A stretch of DNA of 64,000 nt from Niastella yeongjuensis (GTDB lineage Bacteria; Bacteroidota; Bacteroidia; Chitinophagales; Chitinophagaceae). The notes beneath the pieces were generated by a model. That model searched no databases and was not told the origin of the DNA. It saw only the letters and a list, made by a program, of their open reading frames with translations. Of this stretch, positions 25,310 through 34,654 are shown piece after piece (the first letter of the stretch is position 1; every line of letters starts with the position of its first letter). The translations under genes were made by a program, and so were the position numbers. The stretch lies in contig NZ_FOCZ01000001.1 in the NCBI RefSeq assembly GCF_900110245.1, positions 496,001 through 560,000 of the forward strand. The letters run 5' to 3'.

Positions 25310-25340
25310 TTGGTTAATCAACCATTGACCTGTACTTTTG
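25310..25340 (+). promoter_or_regulatory. Promoter of sodA
   Basis: TTG at 25310-25312 and TACTTTTG at 25333-25340 are separated by 20 bases, a full match to the Bacteroidota housekeeping consensus TTG-N19/20-TAnnTTTG. Start of transcription would be near 25347, leaving a leader of about 46 bases. Confidence 0.75.
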
Positions 25341-25392
25341 TTACCGTTTGAAAGGACAACCATAAATCTTCAACAATTAAAAATTTAGTGTT

Positions 25393-26001
25393 ATGGCATT
25401 TACACTACCGGCGCTTCCTTATGCACACGATGCATTGGAGCCGCATATTGACGCATTGACGATGCAGATTCATCATGGCAAACACCATCAGGCTTACGTA
25501 GATAACCTTAACAAAGCTATTGCGGGTACCCCCCACGAAAATAAATCGCTGGAAGAACTGGTAAAAGCTGCCGGCACTATTAGCCCGGCCGTTCGTAACA
25601 ATGGCGGTGGCCACTGGAACCACTCTTTCTTCTGGGAATTACTGGCCCCCAACGCCGGCGGTGCCCCTACCGGCGCCCTGGCCGATGCTATCAATGATGT
25701 TTTTGGTTCTTTCGATAGCTTTAAAGAAAAATTCAATACAGCCGGCGCTACCCGTTTCGGAAGCGGTTGGGCATGGCTGATCATCAACAACGGTACCCTG
25801 CAAATCACCTCTACCCCCAACCAGGACAACCCCCTGATGGATGTAGCCGAAGTAAAAGGTACTCCCCTGTTAGGTGTTGACGTTTGGGAACATGCTTATT
25901 ACCTGAAATACCAGAACCGCCGTCCTGAATATATGGGCGCAATCTGGAACGTTATCAACTGGAATAAAGTGGCTGAAAATTTCGCAAAAGCTGCCAAATA
26001 A
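25393..26001 (+). CDS. sodA: Superoxide dismutase, Mn-type
   Basis: A 202-residue cytosolic enzyme without a signal peptide. Metal ligands are His27, His77, Asp163 and His167 (in DVWEHAYY). Gly-rich NNGGGHWNH before the second ligand and NQDNPLM in place of the Fe-type Ala site point to the manganese or cambialistic subgroup rather than Fe-SOD. It dismutates superoxide. It has its own promoter (25310-25340) and a terminator right after the gene, so it is monocistronic and highly expressed. Codon choice is also strongly biased (ACC, AAC, CTG), in keeping with that. Confidence 0.95.
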   Translation: MAFTLPALPYAHDALEPHIDALTMQIHHGKHHQAYVDNLNKAIAGTPHENKSLEELVKAAGTISPAVRNNGGGHWNHSFFWELLAPNAGGAPTGALADAINDVFGSFDSFKEKFNTAGATRFGSGWAWLIINNGTLQITSTPNQDNPLMDVAEVKGTPLLGVDVWEHAYYLKYQNRRPEYMGAIWNVINWNKVAENFAKAAK

Positions 26002-26022
26002 TAAGCCTTCAGTGTATACAAG

Positions 26023-26051
26023 ATCCCGGTAAACCCGGGATTCTTTTTTTT
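26023..26051 (+). terminator. Terminator of sodA
   Basis: Stem ATCCCGG / CCGGGAT with a 5-base loop followed by TTCTTTTTTTT, 21 bases after the sodA stop. Confidence 0.9.
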
Positions 26052-26074
26052 AACCTTTCTAAATAAATAGCCCA

Positions 26075-26674
26075 ATGAAATGTGCCTTTTTTTGTACGAT
26101 GGCTGCCATGTTATGCTTTGCCGCCTGTTCACCCGGTGTTGAAAAAAAAGTAAAAGTGATGGCAAGTGGTAAGATCCAGGTTGATGAAGCAACTAAAACC
26201 ATTACCCTTGAACCCGGAACCCAACACAACGAAACTGAATTAACCCTGTCTGAAAAAGATAAAGGTGTTACCGTTAAAAGTCCTGATGGCGATCAGGCTT
26301 ATGAAGTTCCGGAAGCCGGTGTGTATTTACTGAACATCAAATCCGATACCCTCATCGGACACATGGTGAATTTTGGCAATGGTGGTGCCCCTACCTCTAT
26401 CACCAACGAACAACTGGACCATATGATCGATAGCACCCAGCAACTGATAAATGGTCAAAACGCCAGCGACGCCAACAAAACTTATTTCATTGTTCCTAAA
26501 ACTATCAAGAAGCTTACTGCTAACACAAACGCGCAGCTGATAAACCCTTACAGCTCTATTCCTGGTTCAGTAAGTGTTGATAAAGACGGAAAAGCTCCTG
26601 AGATCTATAAATTCTCTACTGCTAAACAGGAAAGACAATCTCTGACTGAGTTAGTAGAGCGCATGAAGAAATAA
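26075..26674 (+). CDS. Lipoprotein of unknown function
   Basis: A 199-residue lipoprotein; the signal ends CFAAC (Cys18). The mature part has a predicted beta-rich N-terminal half with KTITLEPGTQHNETELTL and GVYLLNIKSDTLIGHMVNF, and a helical C-terminal half. No catalytic motif is visible and I do not recognise the family. It lies 73 bp after sodA, beyond its terminator, and so is likely expressed separately. Codon usage resembles sodA (frequent AAC, ACC), which hints at good expression. Confidence 0.75.
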   Translation: MKCAFFCTMAAMLCFAACSPGVEKKVKVMASGKIQVDEATKTITLEPGTQHNETELTLSEKDKGVTVKSPDGDQAYEVPEAGVYLLNIKSDTLIGHMVNFGNGGAPTSITNEQLDHMIDSTQQLINGQNASDANKTYFIVPKTIKKLTANTNAQLINPYSSIPGSVSVDKDGKAPEIYKFSTAKQERQSLTELVERMKK

Positions 26675-26684
26675 CAGATAGAAT

Positions 26685-26727
26685 TAAGAGGTAGGGTTCT
26701 TCTTACATCTTACCTCTTACTTCGTTT
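26685..26727 (-). repeat. GTAAGAN heptad array forming a hairpin after yidD
   Basis: In yidD sense orientation the bases after the stop read GTAAGAG, GTAAGAT, GTAAGAA. Bases 26685-26693 (TAAGAGGTA) and 26711-26719 (TACCTCTTA) form a perfect 9-bp inverted repeat, so the region can act as a 3' hairpin for both converging genes. Confidence 0.65.
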
Positions 26728-26958
26728 TTACGGTACCGGATCGTATCCGTGACCGCCCCAGGGATGGCAGCGGCCGATGCGCCTGATAGTAAGCCACAAG
26801 CCTTTAAATACACCATACTTCTTAAAGGCCTGCAGGGAGTATTGCGAACAGGTTGGGGTGAACCGGCATTTGGGTCCCAGCATAGGGGAAATGATCCATT
26901 GATACAGCTTTATCAATGCAATAAAGGGAAAGCTTAATATTCGAAGTACTACTCTCAT
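26728..26958 (-). CDS. yidD: Membrane protein insertion efficiency factor YidD
   Basis: A 76-residue protein with the N-terminal amphipathic helix [19 protein letters not shown], the conserved Cys pair in [10 protein letters not shown] and the C-terminal [14 protein letters not shown]. This is a complete match to YidD, which assists membrane protein insertion next to YidC. It overlaps the rnpA stop by four bases, the standard rpmH-rnpA-yidD order. Confidence 0.96.
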   Translation of the reverse strand: MRVVLRILSFPFIALIKLYQWIISPMLGPKCRFTPTCSQYSLQAFKKYGVFKGLWLTIRRIGRCHPWGGHGYDPVP

Positions 26959-27347
26959 TTTACTCCATTTACTGTTTGTAACAGTTTCTTCAACACCACT
27001 TCCACTTTTTCTTTTACCAGGGCATACAGGGGTAAATCTTTGCCGGTGTAAATTAAAAATAACGCCAGCTGTTGTTCTTTTGTTTGCAAAGCCTGTTCCA
27101 GCGGCAGTTTTTGCAGACGATAGGCTTCCCGCATCAGTCGCTTTATGCGGTTACGGTCTACAGCCCTTTTAAAGTTGCGGCTGCTTACGCTAAAGCCGGC
27201 CTGTAAAGGAACCGTGAGCTGATCTACCATTTTGTATTGCACCCGTATGGGAAAGGCAGCAACGGCCCGCCCTTCACTGAACAGTTGTTCAATGACCTTA
27301 CGGCGTTTCAGCCGATCAGCCTTGTTTAAAGTAAATTGTTTAGCCAT
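26955..27347 (-). CDS. rnpA: Ribonuclease P protein component
   Basis: A 130-residue basic protein. The RNR motif [16 protein letters not shown] and the N-terminal L-x-K-x-x-R block are present. It supports tRNA 5' processing together with the RNase P RNA, which is not in this window. It follows rpmH by about 90 bp across a hairpin and is coupled to yidD. Confidence 0.96.
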   Translation of the reverse strand: MAKQFTLNKADRLKRRKVIEQLFSEGRAVAAFPIRVQYKMVDQLTVPLQAGFSVSSRNFKRAVDRNRIKRLMREAYRLQKLPLEQALQTKEQQLALFLIYTGKDLPLYALVKEKVEVVLKKLLQTVNGVK

Positions 27348-27370
27348 CGGGTTGTACTCAAAAATAAAAT

Positions 27371-27390
27371 AGTCCCGTCAAGACGGGACT
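27371..27390 (-). terminator. Hairpin between rpmH and rnpA
   Basis: Stem AGTCCCGTC / GACGGGACT with a 2-base loop, followed on the minus strand by ATTTTATTTTT. It could partly terminate the abundant rpmH transcript and reduce rnpA expression. A second small stem TCCGCC / GGCGGA lies at 27411-27425. Confidence 0.7.
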
Positions 27391-27435
27391 ATAATTTATT
27401 TAAACTGCTGTCCGCCTTTGGCGGAAACTAACAGA

Positions 27436-27591
27436 TTATTTTAATTTCCTTTCGTCGGAAACAGTCAGTTTTTTACGACCTTTTTTACGACGGGCGGCCA
27501 GTACTTTACGGCCGTTTGCATCCTGCATACGTTTACGGAAACCATGAACGGTTTTACGACGACGGCGGTGCGGTTGAAATGTACGTTTCAT
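27436..27591 (-). CDS. rpmH: Ribosomal protein bL34
   Basis: A short gene read directly from the sequence: [51 protein letters not shown]. At 51 residues and more than one-third Arg/Lys it is a normal bL34, the exit-tunnel-side protein of the large subunit. It begins the rpmH-rnpA-yidD operon on the minus strand; the 160 bp upstream region holds GC-rich inverted segments but no clear promoter match. Confidence 0.96.
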   Translation of the reverse strand: MKRTFQPHRRRRKTVHGFRKRMQDANGRKVLAARRKKGRKKLTVSDERKLK

Positions 27592-27755
27592 AATTGATTT
27601 CGTTTTTTACACTTGTTGAAATATGATCCGGGAGAAGCGGATCAGGTTCCAATTTCGCAGACGGGTCACCATACCCGCCCCGCCATAAGCGGATGAAAGG
27701 ACCGCAAAGGTAGGAAATGAATGGTTAAGTATGAAACAGCACGAACAAAAATGTT

Positions 27756-28613
27756 CTAATAAATATGGTCCACTACCGGTATTCCACTATCCAGGTCTAC
27801 GTGGTTTGAGCGCACGTTCTCCCCAAAAAAGATACTTGCATGATTATCAAAATCTTCTGTTGAATCGGTGGTATTAAAGAACCGGTTGCCGTGTTTGCTG
27901 CAGCGGGTTTCCAGCTCAGGATGGCGTTTCAGGTAATCTTCAAGGCTGTTGGCCACTATTTCTCCCTGTGATACCACGGTTACACCAGCCGGTAAAAACT
28001 GCTGGATCTTATCGCGCAACAGCGGGTAATGCGTACAGGCAAGCAACAGGGTATCTATATCGCGGTCGTTGGCCATTACGTGGTGCACATTCTTTTGTAC
28101 AAAGTAATCGGCCCCGGGCTGCAAGTGCTCATTGTTTTCAACAATGGGTACCCACATGGGACAGGCTTCCTGGTACACGTTTATGTCGGGAAAGAACTTT
28201 TCGATCTCGATCAGGTAGGAACCCGATTGTACGGTACCATGGGTAGCCAGGATACCTATTTTGCGCGACCGGGTAAACTGACCAATGATCTCGGTAGTAG
28301 GGCGTATTACGCCTAATACCCGGTTATCGGGGTCTAACCTGGCCAGGTCATTCTGTTGTATGGTGCGCAGCGCTTTGGCGGAAGCGGTATTACATGCCAA
28401 TATCACCAGGGGGCAGCCCTGATCAAAAAACCACTCAACGCATTGCAGGGTATACCGGTAAACCGTTTCAAAGGAACGGTTGCCATAGGGCGCCCGGGCA
28501 TTATCACCCAGATAGATATAATCGTATTGGGGTAATTTTTTTACAATTTCCTTCATTACGGTAAGGCCACCATATCCTGAATCGAAAATGCCAATTGGCT
28601 GCGTTGTAACCAT
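27756..28613 (-). CDS. murI: Glutamate racemase
   Basis: A 285-residue cytosolic enzyme. It opens with GIFDSGYGGLTVM, the two catalytic cysteines lie in LACNTASAK (Cys74) and LLACTHYPLL (Cys193, with His195), and the acid motif LGDNARAPYG is present. It makes D-glutamate for peptidoglycan. It is the last gene of the nadK-porG-uppS-bamA-ompH-ompH series, though separated from ompH by a terminator. Confidence 0.96.
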   Translation of the reverse strand: MVTTQPIGIFDSGYGGLTVMKEIVKKLPQYDYIYLGDNARAPYGNRSFETVYRYTLQCVEWFFDQGCPLVILACNTASAKALRTIQQNDLARLDPDNRVLGVIRPTTEIIGQFTRSRKIGILATHGTVQSGSYLIEIEKFFPDINVYQEACPMWVPIVENNEHLQPGADYFVQKNVHHVMANDRDIDTLLLACTHYPLLRDKIQQFLPAGVTVVSQGEIVANSLEDYLKRHPELETRCSKHGNRFFNTTDSTEDFDNHASIFFGENVRSNHVDLDSGIPVVDHIY

Positions 28614-28679
28614 GATACAAATTTACCTCCTGGCCTCCTAAAGGGGGTAATTTAATTCCTTAAAATTGTCTCATAAAAA

Positions 28680-28706
28680 AACCGTCCCGGCTAAGCCGGA
28701 ACGGTT
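28680..28706 (-). terminator. Terminator downstream of the second ompH gene
   Basis: Stem AACCGT-CCGGC / GCCGG-ACGGTT with a 3-base loop and one bulge; seven T follow on the minus strand. Confidence 0.85.
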
Positions 28707-28750
28707 AATAATTTATAGTACTTCCTCTCCGCCATCTGACGGACCAGGAG

Positions 28751-29320
28751 TTATTGCTTTGCAGCTGGTTTAGCAGGTGCAGCGCCAGGAGTTACAGGTG
28801 CATTAGCGCCTGTAGGTAATTTGATATTCAGTTTTTTGGCAACTATTGGCAGAATATCATCGCCGGGAGGAGCTACCAGCAGAGCCTCTTTTTCAAATAC
28901 ATAACCGTATCCATTTTCTTTGGCTACAGATTGTACAGCGTCATAAGCCTTTTTGTTGATAGGGCCCAGCAGTTCCTGCTGACGTTGTTGTAATTGTTGT
29001 TGAATGCGCTCTTCTTCACCGCTCAGTTCCTGACCCATTTTAGTCAGTTCACCTCTTTTTACAGTTTTTACTGCTGCAGTAAATGTAGCGGAGTCTTTGT
29101 TGTATTTTTCAACAGCAGCATAGAAAGCATTTTGCTTATCGGTTGCGCTTTGAATTAATGCATTTTTCAGGTCTTGCAGGGTTGAATCTGCTTTTCTGGT
29201 TTCTGGCATTACACTTACCAGTTCCTGAGAACTAATGTATCCAATTTTACTTTGAGCATTTACTTCACCAGCCGCTACCAGGCCCAGGGCGAACAACGTT
29301 ACGGAAAAAAACTTTTTCAT
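28751..29320 (-). CDS. OmpH/Skp-family periplasmic chaperone
   Basis: A 189-residue protein with a signal peptide (MKKFFSVTLFALGLVAAGEVNA|QSK). A long coiled coil of about 100 residues (ADSTLQDLKNALIQ... to ...LQQRQQELLGPI) is flanked by a small beta head, as in Skp. The tail has an Ala/Pro-rich extension (TPGAAPAKPAAKQ) absent from its neighbour. Skp proteins keep outer-membrane proteins soluble in transit. It is the second of two tandem copies directly downstream of bamA. Confidence 0.9.
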   Translation of the reverse strand: MKKFFSVTLFALGLVAAGEVNAQSKIGYISSQELVSVMPETRKADSTLQDLKNALIQSATDKQNAFYAAVEKYNKDSATFTAAVKTVKRGELTKMGQELSGEEERIQQQLQQRQQELLGPINKKAYDAVQSVAKENGYGYVFEKEALLVAPPGDDILPIVAKKLNIKLPTGANAPVTPGAAPAKPAAKQ

Positions 29321-29439
29321 TGAATTTCAATTTTGTCTCGCACCCTTAGCGAGTTTCCTTTGCGCGGGGTGGTCGGTTATTTTTTGTTTTAAGTTGAAAA
29401 AAACCTAATGGTGGTTGCTTTCCCCTTTTCTCTTATGTT

Positions 29440-29955
29440 TTATTTAACGCCCAGCTCTTTTAAAATGTCCTCACTACGATCCAATTTGGGGTCGGCAAAT
29501 ATAACAGTAATTCCTTCACTTTTATCCAAAATAAAATCCAATTGACGGTTCACCGCCAGCTTCTGGATTGCGTTGTAAACCTTGTCCTGTATGGGTTTCA
29601 CCAATTCCTGTCTTTTCTTAAACAGATCGCCTTCAAAACCAAAGCGTTTGCGCTGCAGGTCACGTACTTCTTTCTCCCGTACAAACAATTCGTCCTCGCG
29701 CTTTTTCTTTAATTCGGGGCTCAACATAACCTGCTCAGCCTCAAAATCCTTGTACATTTTATCGAGTGCTGCCTGTTTGGTATCCACTTCTTTTTGCCAT
29801 ACCTCGCTGAACTGGTCAAGCGCTTTCTGGGCATCTTTATATTCAGGTAATTTATCCAGAATGTATTTGGTATCTACAATGGCATAACGACCATACTGCG
29901 CTTGTGAAGCTAAGGCCAGTGTTACCAGGCAGACAATAAATAATATTTTCCTCAT
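29440..29955 (-). CDS. OmpH/Skp-family periplasmic chaperone
   Basis: A 171-residue protein with signal peptide MRKILFIVCLVTLALASQA|QYG. The start of the mature part (YAIVDTKYILDKLPEYKDAQ) is the usual OmpH beta strand plus first helix; a charged coiled coil runs from about 45 to 125. It is related to, but clearly diverged from, the adjacent copy 120 bp downstream. Together they are the expected chaperone pair beside bamA in Bacteroidota. Confidence 0.92.
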   Translation of the reverse strand: MRKILFIVCLVTLALASQAQYGRYAIVDTKYILDKLPEYKDAQKALDQFSEVWQKEVDTKQAALDKMYKDFEAEQVMLSPELKKKREDELFVREKEVRDLQRKRFGFEGDLFKKRQELVKPIQDKVYNAIQKLAVNRQLDFILDKSEGITVIFADPKLDRSEDILKELGVK

Positions 29956-30000
29956 GGTGTTTCTTTTAAGGTTTATTATACGTTAAACGTCAATTATACA

Positions 30001-32730
30001 TTACTCAGGTTCGTAACCTAACATAAACGTAAAGCGCGTTGCATCACGTAAGCGGCCACCAGGCGTGATCCGGTCGAAACCTACGCCATAGTCAAATCCA
30101 AGCAAACCGAACATGGGCAGGAAGAAACGCATACCCACACCGGCACTTCTACGCAGGCGGAACGGATCGTATGACTTATAGTCGTACCAACCGTTGGCAG
30201 CTTCAAACCAAACCATACCAAAGATGGTACTGCTTGGATTGGTTGTGAACGGATACCGCATTTCGAGCGTATACTTATTAAATATGGTAAAGAACTGACT
30301 GGCGTTCTGTTGATCAGGATTGATCTTGGGGTTTGAATTTTCATACACAGGATAACCACGGTGTGCAATGATATCATAACCCAGAATGTAGCTACCATTT
30401 GCCAAACCGGCGTCACCCACCTGGAAACGCTCAAATGGTGAATAATTCAGGTCAGCATTATACCGACCCATAAAACCATACTTGGCTGCGGCACGCAATA
30501 CGAACTGACGTGTTTTGTCAGCACCCATTGCTTTACCAATGGGGATGAACCATTCGGCATTGAGTCGCCATTTATGGAACTCTGGTAATTTATAACTATC
30601 CTGGTTGGTAGTATTCTCCCTGAATAATGAATACGGTGGCGTAAACTGACCGCTCAGCAAAAAGTTAGATCCGCTGGTTGGGAAGATCGGGTTAGGACCT
30701 GCCGAGTTACGGTTCAACGCAATTTTAACGCTCAGGTTATTTGAGGTACCGTTTTTGAAATCCGGTGTAAACAGGGTATAGTTCTGCAACTTATACTGTG
30801 TATAGCTGAGTGAATATACCAATGTAAAGAAGTCATCGGGCCACTTCAATTGTTTACCCAATGAAATGCTGGCGCCAAAGTTTTTCAGCCTGTTGGTGTC
30901 TGAGAAGAAATATCTTCCGCTGGCATCGATACCACCCGTGCGGAATACGCTCTTATATAAAGAGAAGGTAAGGGAGTTCCTTTTCTTACCACCTAACCAG
31001 GGCTCGGTGAAAGAGAAGTTGTATGACTGGTACGCGCGACCGTTTGATTGCACACGCATGCTCAGCTTTTGGCCATCACCGGTTGGTAATGGATCCCATG
31101 CCTTTTTGTTGAAAATATTCTTAATGGAGAAGTTGTTGAACGTAACACCCAGTGTACCGGTTAAACCGATACCACCACCCCAACCGGCGCTCAGCTCCAG
31201 CTGGTCAGAAGATTTTTCTTCAACGGTATAGTGAATATCCACCGTTCCATCTTCAGGATTGGGTACAGGGTTGATACCGATCTTCTCCTGGTTGAAGAAG
31301 TTCAGCTGTGCAATTTCACGCTGTGAACGGATCAGGTCCTGACGGCTGAATTTTTCACCGGGCAGCGTGCGCAACTCACGACGAATTACATGCTCTTTTG
31401 TTTTTTCATTACCCTGAATGGTAACGTTCTTAATAGTAGCCTGCGGACCCTCGGTTATACGGATCTCGAAATCGATGGTATCGTTGTATACCGCCGTTTC
31501 AACCGGGTCAATACGGAAGAACAGGTAACCGTCATCCATATAGTAGCTGCTGATGTCGCCACCTTCCTGTGACATTTGTTTACCCAGCTTTTTATTCAGG
31601 ATCTCGAGGTTATATGTATCGCCTTTGGTGATGCCCAATATAGAGCCCAGTACAGAATCCGGGTATTTGGTATTTCCTTTCCAGGTTACGTTACCAAAAT
31701 AATATTGATGGCCTTCGTCTACTTTAAGGTCAACCTTCAGGTTTCCTTTCTTATTATAATATTGTGTATCGGCAACAATGGCGGCATCGCGGTAGCCTAA
31801 CGAGTTGTAATATTCCAGTACTTTTTCCTTATCCTCTTCATATTTCTTGGTACTGAACTTGGCTGAGCTGAATAATTTGAAGCGGAAATATGGATCGAGG
31901 AATTCTTTTGTTTTTGTGAGTGACAAAAAGCCCATATCACCCAGGTATTCCCTGAAAGAAGGTTGTTTTATTTCGCCGTAGGGGCTTGCTTCCTTAGTAG
32001 GGTACAAAGTGATCTTGGTCATTTCCTTGGTGCCCTTCAATTGCTTTTTCAGCCGCTGTTCATTCACGTTCTCATTTCCAAAAAAGCTCACATTCTCGAT
32101 ACGCACCTTATGGCCTTTCTGCACATATATATTCAGGATAATCGAGTTGGGCAAATTGGGGTCTTGTACTTCTTCAATATTTACTGTAGCGCTTTGAAAC
32201 CCTTTATCGGTATAAAATCTTTTAATTACGTCTTCGGCGTTGCGTTTGGTGTTTTCGGTCACTACCCGGCTTGCCACCAGGCCTATTTTATTTTTTAACT
32301 CGTCCTGGTCAGCTTTCTTTGGACCAATGATGTGGAATTTGGATAAGGCAGGTCTTTCGGTAACGTTTATTTCTATATATAATTTATTTCCTTCAAGTTT
32401 GGTGAAAAAGATCTGCATGTTCGAGAACAGGTGCTGATTCCAGAGGTTGTTCAGGGCTTTGCTGAAGTTATCGCCGCCGGGGATCATCACTTTATCACCC
32501 ACATTTATACCCGCAATGGAGATCAACAGTTGTTGGTCGTACCGTTTGGTACCGGTTACTGTAATACCACCGATATAATATTCTTTGGCAGATTTTGAGT
32601 TCAGTATATTTTCTAATTCCGGATCAATAGACGTTGGAACGGTATCGGAAACTACCTGGGCACGGAGTGAACCGACTGTTAAACATGCAAATACCAGTAA
32701 AAAAATACTAAAAGTACGCGAACGCTGCAT
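30001..32730 (-). CDS. bamA: Outer membrane protein assembly factor BamA
   Basis: I use ATG 32730 (MQRSRTFSIFLLVF), which gives a good signal peptide ending LRAQ and 909 residues; a TTG eight codons upstream is less likely. A series of POTRA domains occupies about residues 45-480 (YYIGGITVTGTKRYDQQLL, KFHIIGPKKADQDELK, VRIENVSFFGNENVNEQRL, ATIKNVTIQGNEKTKEHVI). The C-terminal surface-antigen barrel includes GWGGGIGLTGTLGV and ends in MLGYEPE. It inserts beta-barrel proteins into the outer membrane. It is flanked by uppS and two Skp genes. Confidence 0.95.
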   Translation of the reverse strand: MQRSRTFSIFLLVFACLTVGSLRAQVVSDTVPTSIDPELENILNSKSAKEYYIGGITVTGTKRYDQQLLISIAGINVGDKVMIPGGDNFSKALNNLWNQHLFSNMQIFFTKLEGNKLYIEINVTERPALSKFHIIGPKKADQDELKNKIGLVASRVVTENTKRNAEDVIKRFYTDKGFQSATVNIEEVQDPNLPNSIILNIYVQKGHKVRIENVSFFGNENVNEQRLKKQLKGTKEMTKITLYPTKEASPYGEIKQPSFREYLGDMGFLSLTKTKEFLDPYFRFKLFSSAKFSTKKYEEDKEKVLEYYNSLGYRDAAIVADTQYYNKKGNLKVDLKVDEGHQYYFGNVTWKGNTKYPDSVLGSILGITKGDTYNLEILNKKLGKQMSQEGGDISSYYMDDGYLFFRIDPVETAVYNDTIDFEIRITEGPQATIKNVTIQGNEKTKEHVIRRELRTLPGEKFSRQDLIRSQREIAQLNFFNQEKIGINPVPNPEDGTVDIHYTVEEKSSDQLELSAGWGGGIGLTGTLGVTFNNFSIKNIFNKKAWDPLPTGDGQKLSMRVQSNGRAYQSYNFSFTEPWLGGKKRNSLTFSLYKSVFRTGGIDASGRYFFSDTNRLKNFGASISLGKQLKWPDDFFTLVYSLSYTQYKLQNYTLFTPDFKNGTSNNLSVKIALNRNSAGPNPIFPTSGSNFLLSGQFTPPYSLFRENTTNQDSYKLPEFHKWRLNAEWFIPIGKAMGADKTRQFVLRAAAKYGFMGRYNADLNYSPFERFQVGDAGLANGSYILGYDIIAHRGYPVYENSNPKINPDQQNASQFFTIFNKYTLEMRYPFTTNPSSTIFGMVWFEAANGWYDYKSYDPFRLRRSAGVGMRFFLPMFGLLGFDYGVGFDRITPGGRLRDATRFTFMLGYEPE

Positions 32731-32835
32731 TCCGGGGAGTTTAAAGTGGAGCAAATTAAGGGGGATATTTTAAAAGGGTTTGTTAAAAAGGAAACTAATC
32801 GACGGAATCATAAATTCTTCATGACCAATTCGTAA

Positions 32836-33597
32836 TTATCCGTTTATATGTTCCTTTTGAACCTGATCGCCGGTTTTACCAAAGCGTCTTTCCCGCCCTT
32901 GGAAATCCAGAATGGCCTCATACAGGTTCTCCTTCCTGAAGTCGGGCCAGCGTACGTTGGTGAAATACAATTCTGCATAAGCTAGTTGGTATAATAAAAA
33001 GTTACTGATGCGATATTCGCCGCTGGTGCGAATCATTAGTTCCGGGTCGGGAAGGTTACTGGTTACCAGGTATTGTTGCAGGGTGTTTTGAGTGATGGTC
33101 GCAGGGTCTATTTTACCGGCTTTAACGTCTTCGGCAATATGTTTTACGGCCTGTACCAGTTCCCAGCGGCTGCTGTAACTCAGGGCCATAACCAGGTTCA
33201 ACCCGGTGTTTTGGCTGGTTATCTGCAGCGACTCGTTCAGTTCCTTTTGCGCATATTCGGGCAACATTTTTACATCGCCTATTACATGCAGCTTTATATT
33301 GTTCTTATTGAGGGTTTCGGTTTCCTTTCGAATGGTTTCTACCAACAGCTCTATAAGACCTGTCACCTCATACTCGGGCCGGTCCCAGTTTTCGGTTGAG
33401 AACGCGTACAGCGTCAGATATTCAACGCCCAATTCGGCGCATCCTTCCACAATATTGCGCACGCTTTCCACGCCATGAAAATGGCCGTAGAGGCGGTCTT
33501 GCCCCTTTTCTTTTGCCCACCTGCCATTCCCGTCCATAATTATTGCTATATGGCGAGGTAGTCGTTGAAGGTTAATTTGCTCCCTTAGGCTTTGCAT
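32836..33597 (-). CDS. uppS: Isoprenyl transferase (undecaprenyl diphosphate synthase)
   Basis: Start at ATG 33597 (MQSLREQINL), 253 residues. The catalytic loop HIAIIMDGNGRWAK carries Asp22 and the substrate-binding Asn24, Gly25 and Arg26; LYAFSTENW and the C-terminal MIRTSGEYRISNFLLYQLAYAELYF are diagnostic. It makes the C55 lipid carrier for cell-wall and surface polysaccharide synthesis. It lies about 100 bp before bamA on the same strand. Confidence 0.96.
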   Translation of the reverse strand: MQSLREQINLQRLPRHIAIIMDGNGRWAKEKGQDRLYGHFHGVESVRNIVEGCAELGVEYLTLYAFSTENWDRPEYEVTGLIELLVETIRKETETLNKNNIKLHVIGDVKMLPEYAQKELNESLQITSQNTGLNLVMALSYSSRWELVQAVKHIAEDVKAGKIDPATITQNTLQQYLVTSNLPDPELMIRTSGEYRISNFLLYQLAYAELYFTNVRWPDFRKENLYEAILDFQGRERRFGKTGDQVQKEHING

Positions 33598-33666
33598 ACC
33601 CTTTTTTTGAAGGGCACAAAGGTACAAAAAACAAGCACACCGTATTCCTTTTCAGGGATTAAACAA

Positions 33667-33708
33667 AAAGCTAAAAGCCGCCCCCACTTAAGGAGGACGG
33701 CTTTTTTA
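33667..33708 (-). terminator. Hairpin between porG and uppS
   Basis: AAAAGCCG at the left pairs with CGGCTTTT at the right; T-runs follow on both strands. It lies between porG and uppS on the minus strand and may separate or attenuate the two halves of the block. Confidence 0.65.
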
Positions 33709-33737
33709 ATATATTTTTAAACCGAGGGGCCTTTGCC

Positions 33738-34595
33738 CTAATTGGCTGAAGGACAACGATATGAAGTCAGGTTCCAGGATAAAGTAAGCTCAGCCAGTAC
33801 ATAAGCGTCTTTTTGCTTGCTGTAACCGCGCTGGCGGCCTTCAATTCCTATTACGTCGCCGGTTTCGTAGGAACGGTCCTGTAACAGGCCTGCTGCGGAG
33901 GGTGTACCATCGGGCAGGGGTGGAAATTTATCGGATCCTACGTAGGTTTTACTAACATCATCGAGGTAGTCGGTGGTTGTATACCGGTATACCACTTCAA
34001 AGCCCAGGTTCATTCGCTCATTCAGCGCATATTTTACCCCAACACCAATAGGCACACACACGGCCATTGTATTGTATGGTTTACGATCAGGATAAGCCGC
34101 TGTTCCCTGTCCTTCGGTGCCCAGTGGCCGCAGAAAATATTTCTGGCCATTGAGGAAGGCATAAGGATCGTAGCTGAATACGCCTACCCCCAGAGTTATA
34201 TAGGGTGTAAAACTGTAATATGGATCAGCCGGAACAAATTTAAAGAAGTTGAAATCGCCTTGCAGAGCCAACTCGAAAACATTGGAGTTAAAGCTCAGGT
34301 TGCGACGATGCTGGTAGTCGTTTTGGGTATTGTATACATCTGAATAACCCAGGCGTGCATAATGCGCGGAAATACGCAAGGCTGTATAGTTACCAAATTG
34401 TTTACGGAAGAAAACACCTAAAGCAGGTTTTGGCCTGTTAAGTTTCGCTCTTGTATTAAGGTCGCCAAAATAATGTGCTGCCCCCACCGAAATGCCAAAC
34501 TCACCTTGCTGAACAATACTTTCATATTGGGCGGTAACCTTTTGCACACAGAGTACGGAATTAAAGAGTAGTGCTGTTACAACCAATTTCTTCAT
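33738..34595 (-). CDS. porG: PorG-like outer-membrane beta-barrel (DUF6089, type IX secretion)
   Basis: Start at ATG 34595 (MKKLVVTALLF); a TTG three codons upstream is less likely. The 285-residue product has a signal peptide ending VTAQ and then a small barrel with alternating strands: EFGISVGAAHYFGDLNTRA, ALRISAHYARLGYSD, FTPYITLGVGVFSYDPYA. The GDLN block and the place between nadK and uppS match PorG/DUF6089. PorG is an outer-membrane component of the type IX system that exports gliding and surface enzymes. The gldH and gldC genes in this window agree with a functional T9SS. Confidence 0.8.
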   Translation of the reverse strand: MKKLVVTALLFNSVLCVQKVTAQYESIVQQGEFGISVGAAHYFGDLNTRAKLNRPKPALGVFFRKQFGNYTALRISAHYARLGYSDVYNTQNDYQHRRNLSFNSNVFELALQGDFNFFKFVPADPYYSFTPYITLGVGVFSYDPYAFLNGQKYFLRPLGTEGQGTAAYPDRKPYNTMAVCVPIGVGVKYALNERMNLGFEVVYRYTTTDYLDDVSKTYVGSDKFPPLPDGTPSAAGLLQDRSYETGDVIGIEGRQRGYSKQKDAYVLAELTLSWNLTSYRCPSAN

Positions 34596-34654
34596 AATTC
34601 GCAATTTAACATTAAGAACCGGATATACCGGTAATTTTTCATTGTATTAAAAAG

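Noticed and set aside
27600-27755. tRNA or structured RNA between rpmH and murI
   Set aside because: GC-rich inverted pieces are present, but no cloverleaf, T-loop or acceptor stem could be formed.
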